DNA of 64,000 bases, taken from Nannocystis bainbridge. Its GTDB lineage: Bacteria > Myxococcota_A > Polyangia > Nannocystales > Nannocystaceae. Under the pieces are notes generated by a model. The model had not been told where the DNA came from, did no database searches, and was given only the letters and a program-made list of their open reading frames with translations. The position numbers and the translations under genes were made by a program. Shown here piece by piece: positions 56,995-64,000 of this stretch (position 1 is its first letter; the number at the start of each line of letters is the position of its first letter). The DNA lies in contig NZ_JAQNDL010000003.1 of the NCBI RefSeq assembly GCF_028368995.1, forward strand, positions 2,480,001-2,544,000, in the 5' to 3' direction.

Positions 56995-57143
56995 TCGCGC
57001 GCCGTCGCCAATCAAAAGCGACTCTCATGATTCGCGCCGCGAGCTCACCGCGGCCTCGCGGACCCACGCTTCAGGTCACGCCCTCGCGCCCGCGAACGCC
57101 TCCACGCGCGCTGATACGCGCCCGCGCCTCGCCGCCCCGGCGT

Positions 57144-57149
57144 TACGAT
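57144..57149 (+). promoter_or_regulatory. -10 element TACGAT of the beta-helix lipoprotein gene
   Basis: TACGAT ends 7 bp before the ATG at 57157 and overlaps an alternative ATG at 57148, which argues against that start. Confidence 0.4.
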
Positions 57150-57156
57150 GGCGGCC

Positions 57157-58263
<1,107 letters not shown>

Positions 58264-58393
58264 GTCCCGCCGCGGCCACCCGGCCCCGCCCGCGGCGATC
58301 GCTCGCGGACCCGCCCCCATCGGCCCGTCCGGGCGCCCCGGCGACCCGCCCTTGCGCGCCGCGGACGAGCCCCGGCATCATGGGCCCGCACGC

Positions 58394-59134
58394 ATGCACA
58401 GCCGTCACTTGATGCTCGAGAGCCCCGCCATGGGGCGCAAGGTTCACCTGTGGTGTTATGGCCATTTCGGCCCGCCCGTCATCGTCTTCCCCTCGGCCGC
58501 CGGCTTCGCCCACGAGTGGGATCGCCACGGCATGTTCGAGGTCCTCGGCCCGCTCGTGCGCGCCGGCAAGGTCAAGTTCTACTGCCCCGAGAGCAACGTC
58601 TCCCAGGTGTGGACTGACAAGGAGAGCTCGATCGCCGCGCGCATGGAGAAGCACCGCGCCTACGAGTCCTTCATCCTCGACACCCTCGTGCCGTTCATCC
58701 GCGAGGACTGCAACTGGCCGACCGCGCCGATGACCGCCGTCGGCTGCAGCCTCGGCGGCACCTACGCCGCCCTGTTCGCGCTCAAGTACCCCGAGACCTT
58801 CCGCCAGGTGCTGTGCATGAGCGGCCGCTACCTGACCACCGAGCTGACCGGCAAGCACAACGACGCCGAGCTCTACTTCAACAACCCGCTCGCCTTCGTC
58901 CCCGGCCTGCGCGGCGAGCACCTCGAGCGCCTGCGCCGCAACACCCACCTCACCCTCGTGTGCGGCCGCGGGGCCTACGAGGAGGGCTGCATCGAGGAGA
59001 CCATCGCCCTCGGCCAGCTGCTGCGCGAGAAGGACATCCCCAGCGTCACCGACATCTGGGGCCGCGAGTCGCGCCACGAATGGGACTGGTGGCAGCGCCA
59101 GGTCGCCGTCCACCTGCCGCGCCTGCTCGGCTGA
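58394..59134 (+). CDS. Alpha/beta-hydrolase esterase (EsterD-like)
   Basis: 246 residues. The nucleophile elbow is GCSLGGTYA near residue 120; LWCYGHFGPPVIVFPSAAGF near 15 holds the oxyanion region; the catalytic His is in ESRHEWDWWQRQV close to the end. The layout (SRHEWDWW) matches putative esterases related to enterochelin/feruloyl/formylglutathione hydrolases. No signal peptide. I start at the ATG at 58394 because the conserved domain begins right after it. The DHCR24-like gene follows 77 bp further on, with a six-unit repeat array in the gap. A link with sterol metabolism is possible but unproven. Confidence 0.85.
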   Translation: MHSRHLMLESPAMGRKVHLWCYGHFGPPVIVFPSAAGFAHEWDRHGMFEVLGPLVRAGKVKFYCPESNVSQVWTDKESSIAARMEKHRAYESFILDTLVPFIREDCNWPTAPMTAVGCSLGGTYAALFALKYPETFRQVLCMSGRYLTTELTGKHNDAELYFNNPLAFVPGLRGEHLERLRRNTHLTLVCGRGAYEEGCIEETIALGQLLREKDIPSVTDIWGRESRHEWDWWQRQVAVHLPRLLG

Positions 59135-59212
59135 GCCTGATCCTTCGGGCATGTCCCATCGGACATGCTCCTTCGGACCTGTCCTTTCGCACCTGCTCCT
59201 CGGGAACACCCA
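59133..59212. repeat. 14-bp palindromic repeat array, six units, between two co-directional genes
   Basis: Cores at 59135, 59149, 59163, 59177, 59191 and 59205, exactly 14 bp apart. It fills the gap from the esterase stop codon to the start of the DHCR24-like gene, so the array itself would be the 5' leader of that gene if they are co-transcribed. Confidence 0.9.
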
Positions 59213-60813
59213 TGCGCCAGAAGCTCGTCGACCTCCTCACCAAGTACCGCTCGCTGCTGCTGGTCGGCGTCGGCCTGCCGGTCGGCTTCGTCTTCGACGC
59301 CGTCCTGCGCCTGCGCGCTCGCGCCTACGAGGCGCTCGGCGCCGCCCCCGAGCGCCACGACGAGAAGGTCCGGGACATCCAGGAGCAGGTGCGGCGCTGG
59401 GCCAGCCAGCCGGCGGGCGAGCGCAAGCCGATGTGCACCGACCGGCGCACGTGGATGAACCTCTCGACCCGGTTCGAGCCCAAGCACACCTGGCACAAGG
59501 TGCGCATGGGTGCCCTGCGCGACGTGCTCGGCCTCGACGAGCAGGCCCGCACCGTCCGCGTCGAGCCGTTCGTCACCGTCGGCCAGGCCATGCGCTACCT
59601 GGCCCAGCGCGGCTACATGCTCGCCGTCCACCTCGAGATCGCCGACGCCACCATCGGCGGCCTCGCGCTCGCGGCCGGCATGACCACCCACTCGCACAAG
59701 GTCGGCATGTTGTTCGAGACCGTCGTCGCCTACGAGGTCGTGCTCGCCGACGGCAACCTCGTGCGCGTCACGAAGGACAGCCACCCCGACCTGTTCCGCG
59801 CCATGGGTTGGTCGCACGGCACGCTCGGGCTCCTCGTCGGCATCGAGCTCGCCGTCGTCCCGATCAAGAAGTACGTGCACATGCGCTACGTCCCGGTCCA
59901 CTCGCAGCAGGGCTACTGCGACGAGATGTACCGCCTCGCCACCGCCGAGGACGCCCCGCACTTCCTCGAGGCCACCGTCTACGCCAAGGACCGCGCCGTC
60001 ATCATGTGCGGCGACTTCGCCGACGAGCCGACCGATCCTGGCGAGCGGGCCAAGATCAACCACGTCGGCCGCTGGTACAAGCCGTGGTTCTACAAGCACG
60101 TCGAGACCTTCGCCGAGCGCGGCGGCGACGAGTACATCCCGCTGCAGGACTACATCCTCCGCCACAACCGCAGCATCTTCTGGGTCGTCGCGCACATGAT
60201 CCCGGAGGGCAACCACCCGCTGTTCCGCGCCTTGCTCGGATGGTTGATGCCGCCGCGGATCGCCTTCTTGAAGTTCTCGACCACCCCTGCGGTGCGCAAG
60301 ATGACCTTCACCATGCAGGTGTTCCAGGACATCGTGCTGCCGATGAGCGCGATGAAGCGGGCGGTCGACCTCGTGGCCGAGAAGTTCGAGATGTTCCCGA
60401 TCTTGCTGTACCCGTCGCGGGTGTACGACCACGGCGAGGCCGGCGGTCAGCTGCCGCGGCCGTTCCCCGAGGACATCGTGCCGGGCACCGACCACGCCAT
60501 GTACTTCGACCTCGGGGTCTACGGCGTGCCCGGGCCGATCCAGCGCGGCCTACCGTTCAAGACCGTGCACGCGATGCGGGCCATGGAGGCGTTCACCGCC
60601 AGCGTGCGCGGGTTTCCGTTCCTGTACGCCGACACCTTCATGACCCGCGACGAGTTCGAGGCCATGTTCGATCTCCGGCTGTACCGCCAGGTCCGCGAAC
60701 GCTACGGCGCCTCGGCCGCTTTTCCCGACCTGTACGACAAGATCAAGCCCGAAGTCGACGTCCTGGCCGTCCTGGACGAGGAGCGCGACCTGGACACCAC
60801 CCTCGCCGACTGA
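59212..60813 (+). CDS. Sterol delta-24 reductase homologue (DHCR24/seladin-like FAD enzyme)
   Basis: 533 residues, against 516 for human DHCR24. An N-terminal membrane segment (LLLVGVGLPVGFVFDAVLRL) precedes RVRDIQEQVRRW-like KVRDIQEQVRRW; the FAD-binding PCMH domain has VRVEPFVTVGQAM, ADATIGGLALAAGM and YEVVLADGNLVRVTKDS, and ends with GTLGLLVGIELAVVPIKKYV. Further on, YKPWFYKHVETF, EYIPLQDYILRHNRSIFWVV, GWLMPPRIAFLKF and LYADTFMTRDEFEAMFD read almost as in the animal enzyme. That enzyme reduces the side-chain double bond of sterols using NADPH. It implies sterol modification in this organism, as sterol synthesis is known from some Nannocystineae. The neighbour is an esterase. Confidence 0.9.
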   Translation: MRQKLVDLLTKYRSLLLVGVGLPVGFVFDAVLRLRARAYEALGAAPERHDEKVRDIQEQVRRWASQPAGERKPMCTDRRTWMNLSTRFEPKHTWHKVRMGALRDVLGLDEQARTVRVEPFVTVGQAMRYLAQRGYMLAVHLEIADATIGGLALAAGMTTHSHKVGMLFETVVAYEVVLADGNLVRVTKDSHPDLFRAMGWSHGTLGLLVGIELAVVPIKKYVHMRYVPVHSQQGYCDEMYRLATAEDAPHFLEATVYAKDRAVIMCGDFADEPTDPGERAKINHVGRWYKPWFYKHVETFAERGGDEYIPLQDYILRHNRSIFWVVAHMIPEGNHPLFRALLGWLMPPRIAFLKFSTTPAVRKMTFTMQVFQDIVLPMSAMKRAVDLVAEKFEMFPILLYPSRVYDHGEAGGQLPRPFPEDIVPGTDHAMYFDLGVYGVPGPIQRGLPFKTVHAMRAMEAFTASVRGFPFLYADTFMTRDEFEAMFDLRLYRQVRERYGASAAFPDLYDKIKPEVDVLAVLDEERDLDTTLAD

Positions 60814-61136
60814 CCGGCGGCCTGGGCACCGCCTCGCCGTCCGGAGCCGCCCGGCCGGGCGCCCGGAAGGCCCTGGACGGCGGCCGGCGGCACCGCGACC
60901 GCCGTTCGGCGCGGAACTCACGAGCCCGGTCCGACGCTTCGTTGCGCGCCCGCAAACCTCGTGGTATTTCACGCGCGCACAAACGTTTCTGGCACTCGGC
61001 TCATTTGCACGCTCGTCCCTGAGTTTGTATCGGCCCTTGTCTGGCGACGCTGACCTCGTGAAGCGGTTCTCACGGCGGTCGGGGTGTGAACACGGGACGC
61101 GAGGCGCCCAGGAGCCGCACGCACGAGACGACGCAC
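60814..61136. other. Long spacer before the RRM gene
   Basis: 323 bp. A weak TTGCAC (61005-61010) and TGTATC (61026-61031) pair with 15-bp spacing could be a promoter, giving a leader of roughly 100 nt before the RRM protein, longer than at most genes here. No gene-like frame. Confidence 0.4.
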
Positions 61137-61631
61137 ATGAGCAACCGACTGTTCGTAGGTAACCTGTCCTTCCAGACCACCGAGGAGGACCTCCAGCAAG
61201 TTTTCGCAGATTTCGGTGAGATCGCCGAGATCCGCCTCGTCCTCGACCGTGAGACCGGTCGTTCGCGTGGCTTCGCCTTCGTGGCGATGGCCGACGACGA
61301 GGCTGCCAAGCGCGCCACCGAAAGCCTCAACGGCCAGATGCTCGACGGCCGCCCGCTCCGCGTGAACGAGGCCGAAGAGCGCCGCGATCGCCCGGGTGGC
61401 GGCGGCGGCGGCGGTGGCGGCGGTAGCCGTCCGTTCGGCGGCGGCGGCGGTGGTGGTAGTCGCGGCGGCGGCGGCGGCTTCGGCGGCGGCGGTGGTGGCT
61501 TCGGCGGCGGCGGCGGCGGTGGCGGTCGCGGTGGCTTCGGCGGCGGCGGCGGTGGCGGTCGTGGCGGCGGCGGTGGCCGTGGCGGCGACCGTGGCGGTCG
61601 CGGCGGTGGCGGCGGCGGCGGTCGCTGGTAG
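61137..61631 (+). CDS. Glycine-rich RNA-binding protein (RRM)
   Basis: 164 residues. One RRM at residues 1-80: RNP2 is LFVGNLSF and RNP1 is RGFAFVAM, followed by a Gly-rich tail of about 75 residues with Arg, Phe and Ser only. This is the layout of bacterial and plant GRP-type RNA chaperones, often cold-induced. The ATG at 61137 is chosen because the RRM begins immediately after; an in-frame GTG at 61086 would add 17 residues without conservation. The tail DNA is a (GGC)n-like run. A long 5' spacer could carry regulation. Confidence 0.93.
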   Translation: MSNRLFVGNLSFQTTEEDLQQVFADFGEIAEIRLVLDRETGRSRGFAFVAMADDEAAKRATESLNGQMLDGRPLRVNEAEERRDRPGGGGGGGGGGSRPFGGGGGGGSRGGGGGFGGGGGGFGGGGGGGGRGGFGGGGGGGRGGGGGRGGDRGGRGGGGGGGRW

Positions 61632-61677
61632 CCAGCCCCGTCCGTCCTCGACACACAGGACGACGACCCCTCGAGAC

Positions 61678-61705
61678 GCGAGCAGGAGCCCAGCTCCTCG
61701 CTCGC
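61678..61705 (+). terminator. Hairpin after the RRM gene
   Basis: GCGAGCAGGAGC (61678-61689) pairs with GCTCCT-C-GCTCGC (61693-61705), with one bulged base, followed only by GTTT. A possible weak terminator. Confidence 0.5.
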
Positions 61706-61796
61706 GTTTCGCGCTCGAGCGCCCTGATTTTCTCGCCCGGACCGGCCAGGAGCGATCTCCCCCGCGACCCGCGCCCGGACGCCCCGATACCTGCGG

Positions 61797-61802
61797 TATT
61801 CT
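61797..61802 (+). promoter_or_regulatory. -10 element TATTCT for the M28 peptidase gene
   Basis: TATTCT ends 11 bp before the GTG at 61814, which begins a clear signal peptide. Confidence 0.5.
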
Positions 61803-61813
61803 GCGCCTAACGC

Positions 61814-64000
61814 GTGTCTCCCCGCCGCCTCCGTCACGTCGTCCTCGCGGCCAGCCTCGGCGTCGCGGCCCTCGCCCTGGTCGGCGCCGGCCCGCCCGCG
61901 CCCGCCGGCCCGGACGCCCCGTCCGACCAGTTCTCGGCCACCCGCGCCCGCGACGAGCTCGCGCACCTGCTCGGCGACCAGCGCCCGCACCCGGTCGGCT
62001 CCGCCGCCAACGACGCCGTGCGCGCCCGCCTGGTCGCCCGCCTGCGCGCCCTCGGCCTCGAGCCCGAGGAGCAGCGCAGCTTCGCCTGCAGCGACGCCGG
62101 CACCTGCGCCCCGGTGACCAATGTGATCGCCTGGCTCCCGGGACAGGTCGCCGGCCCGGCCCTGGCGATCACCTCGCACTACGACTCGGTCGGCGCCGGC
62201 CCGGGCGCAGCGGATGACGGGCACGGGGTGGCGACGACGCTGGAGCTGCTGCGGATCTTGCTCCCGCTCCCGCGCCATCCGCCGCTGGTGGCGGTGTTCA
62301 CCGACGGCGAGGAGGCCGGCCTGCTCGGCATGCGGGCCTTCGCCGAGCACCCCCGCGCCAGCGAGATCGGCGTCGTCCTCAACCTCGAGGCCCGCGGCAC
62401 CACCGGCGCCGCCAGCATGTTCGAGACCAGCGACGGCAACAGCGCCCTGATCGCCGCGTTCGCCGGCGCCGGCGCCAGCGCCCTCTCACTGTCCTACGAG
62501 ATCTACCGCCGCCTGCCCAACGACACCGATCTCACGGTCGTCAAGCAACACGGCCTTCAGGGCATGAACTTCGCGTTCATCGGCGGCGTGCTGCGCTACC
62601 ACACCCCGCGCGACGACCTCGACCACCTCGACCTCGGCAGCGTGCAGCAGCAAGGCGACGCCGTCCTCGCCACCGCGCGCAACCTGCTGGCCGCCGAGCT
62701 GCCGCCGCCCTCGCCCCACAACGCCCACTACGTCGACCTGCTCGGCCTCTTCTTGCTGCGCTGGCCCGCATGGGTCGACGTCCCGCTGGCCGCCGCCGCC
62801 CTGCTCGCCCTGCTCCTCACCGCGTTTCGCCGCCGCCGCGAGCTGACCCCGCGCGCCGTCCTGCTGGCCCTCGCCGCCCCGTTCGTCGCCGTGCTCGCGG
62901 CCGCCGTCGCCGCGACCGGCCTGCTGCGCGCCGCCGAGGCTCTCACCAACCCGCTCGGCCCCTGGCGCGCCTCCACCTCGCTCGCGCTGCTCGGCCTCGC
63001 CGCCGCCGCCGTCGCTGCCAGCCTCGCCGCCGCCCGCCCGCTGATCCGCCGCGCCGGCCCGCTCGCCCAGTCGCTCGTCACCTGGCTGCTGTGGACCGTG
63101 CTCGCCCTCGTCGTCGCCACCCAGGTCCCCGGCGCCGCGATCCTCCTGCTCGCGCCCGCCGTGCTCGCCGCGATCGCCCCTGCCTCTCGCCTCGCCCCGA
63201 TCGCCGCCGCCCTGCTCGCCGTCGCCGTGTGGGCCCCGCTCGGCCCGGCCCTCGTCGAAGCCCTCGGCCTCGACCCCGTGCTCGTCGGCGCGACCGTCGG
63301 CTGGCTCGTCACCGCCCTGCTCCCCACATGTCCCGAAGAACCTGGTGAAAAGACCCTGTCCCTATGGACATGGTCTTTCGCGCTGGTCGCCCTCCTCGCC
63401 GTCGGCGCCGCCGCCCTCGCCCCGCGCCACGACTTCGACCACCCGAGCAAGGCCAACCTCGTCCACCTCACCGACCTCGACCTCGGCCGCGCCTGGCACG
63501 TCGTCGACGCCCCGGCCGGCGTGCCCGGCCCGCTCGCCGACGCCCTCGCGTGGGACCAGCCGCGCCCGCTGCTGCCGTGGTCGAGCCGCCCCGTGCCCGC
63601 GGCCCCCGCGACCCTGCTGAGCGACGACGGCCCTCGCCTCGAACCGCGGGCTCCGGCCGCGAGCGATCTGCCGGGCCGCCTCGTCATGACCTTGCGGGCT
63701 CGCCCCGGCGCGCTCGGCTCCATGCTCGTCATCCCCGCCGGCGCCGTCGCCACCCTCCGCGTCGGCGGTCGCGTCCTCGAGCCGTCGCGGCTTCGACCTG
63801 GCCCTTCGGACACCCGCATCGTCACCGTGTTCGGCTCCGCGGCCGAGGGCGTCGAGGTCGTCGCAGACATCACCACCGCCGCCGCGTGGACCCTCGTCGA
63901 CATCGCCCCCGGGCTCGCGCCCGACGCCCCGAAGCACGCGCGCCCCGAGTGGGCCGTGCCCTATCAATGGGGTGACTGGATCGCCGCGCGTCGCAGCTTC
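61814..64000 (+). CDS. M28-family metallopeptidase with membrane C-terminus (3' end outside window)
   Basis: 729 residues are visible and the frame stays open to the right edge. The GTG start opens a signal or anchor (VVLAASLGVAALALVGAG). The M28 zinc ligands are in order: ITSHYDSVG (about 121), AADDGHGVA (about 135), FTDGEEAGLLG (about 165), LNLEARG (about 192) and RYHTPRDDLDHL (about 263). From about 300 on come several hydrophobic segments, then a luminal-type domain, as in the ER peptidase ERMP1/FXNA. A four-unit repeat (cores 63326, 63340, 63354, 63368) is read through in frame as CPEEPGEKTLSLWTW. It likely cleaves peptides in the periplasm. Confidence 0.88.
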   Translation, partial: MSPRRLRHVVLAASLGVAALALVGAGPPAPAGPDAPSDQFSATRARDELAHLLGDQRPHPVGSAANDAVRARLVARLRALGLEPEEQRSFACSDAGTCAPVTNVIAWLPGQVAGPALAITSHYDSVGAGPGAADDGHGVATTLELLRILLPLPRHPPLVAVFTDGEEAGLLGMRAFAEHPRASEIGVVLNLEARGTTGAASMFETSDGNSALIAAFAGAGASALSLSYEIYRRLPNDTDLTVVKQHGLQGMNFAFIGGVLRYHTPRDDLDHLDLGSVQQQGDAVLATARNLLAAELPPPSPHNAHYVDLLGLFLLRWPAWVDVPLAAAALLALLLTAFRRRRELTPRAVLLALAAPFVAVLAAAVAATGLLRAAEALTNPLGPWRASTSLALLGLAAAAVAASLAAARPLIRRAGPLAQSLVTWLLWTVLALVVATQVPGAAILLLAPAVLAAIAPASRLAPIAAALLAVAVWAPLGPALVEALGLDPVLVGATVGWLVTALLPTCPEEPGEKTLSLWTWSFALVALLAVGAAALAPRHDFDHPSKANLVHLTDLDLGRAWHVVDAPAGVPGPLADALAWDQPRPLLPWSSRPVPAAPATLLSDDGPRLEPRAPAASDLPGRLVMTLRARPGALGSMLVIPAGAVATLRVGGRVLEPSRLRPGPSDTRIVTVFGSAAEGVEVVADITTAAAWTLVDIAPGLAPDAPKHARPEWAVPYQWGDWIAARRSF
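63324..63377. repeat. 14-bp palindromic repeat, four units, inside the M28 peptidase frame
   Basis: Cores ACATGTCC at 63326, ACCTGGTG at 63340, CCCTGTCC at 63354 and ACATGGTC at 63368, each 14 bp apart. As 14 is not a multiple of 3, each unit is read in a different frame, yet no stop results. Confidence 0.85.

Noticed and set aside
61396..62217. Ala/Val-rich frame over the glycine-rich tail of the RRM gene and beyond
   Set aside because: Frame-shifted reading of the (GGC)-type repeat; the RRM frame and the M28 frame explain this DNA.

Overview
The window is very GC-rich, gene-dense DNA that looks like a chromosome segment of a myxobacterium, most likely of the Nannocystis/Enhygromyxa/Plesiocystis side of the group. 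The reasons are a MYXO-CTERM sorting tail, DUF4215-type cysteine repeats, many lipoproteins with Thr/Ser-rich linkers behind the lipobox, an AgmX/PglI-type envelope protein, and a sterol delta-24 reductase (DHCR24) homologue, an enzyme expected only in the few bacteria that make sterols. I see no rRNA, tRNA, CRISPR array, transposase, integrase or phage gene.

Layout. 1-16 kb: 5' part of an RtcB-like RNA ligase, a lipase maturation factor, a ferritin-like lipoprotein, an AgmX/PglI-type protein, a deoxynucleoside kinase, a GT-C-like/UbiA membrane pair, a siroheme sulfite/nitrite reductase, a TPR-like protein with a MYXO-CTERM trypsin, and a small outer-membrane protein. 16-30 kb: a degenerate adenylate-forming enzyme, a PhzF protein, two small proteins, a paoA-paoC-paoB molybdenum aldehyde oxidoreductase operon, a B3/B4 protein, PhoD phosphatase, M61 peptidase and a short AAA+ regulator lacking GAFTGA. 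30-42 kb: a heme-oxygenase-fold enzyme overlapping an acyltransferase, a hydrolase, AmrS/Memo, a HEPN-like pair, acylphosphatase, a c-type cytochrome lipoprotein and a single-chain cytochrome/beta-barrel fusion. 42-64 kb: a lipoprotein with a low-molecular-weight phosphatase, topoisomerase I, secreted and lipoprotein genes, an L,D-transpeptidase, an acidic/basic DNA-binding protein, the DHCR24 homologue, a glycine-rich RRM protein and an M28 peptidase that runs off the right edge.

Two features cut across the window. First, a short repeat family is everywhere: a 10-bp palindrome, best form GGACATGTCC, followed by about 4 bp, repeated with an exact 14-bp period. Arrays of three to seven units sit at most convergent gene junctions, and two- to four-unit versions lie inside reading frames without breaking them. 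Second, many genes on both strands have a TAnnnT-type -10 hexamer ending 6-12 bp before the start codon, which implies leaderless or nearly leaderless mRNAs; I used this to choose several starts. Gene calls come from reading translated sequence by eye; no database search was possible.
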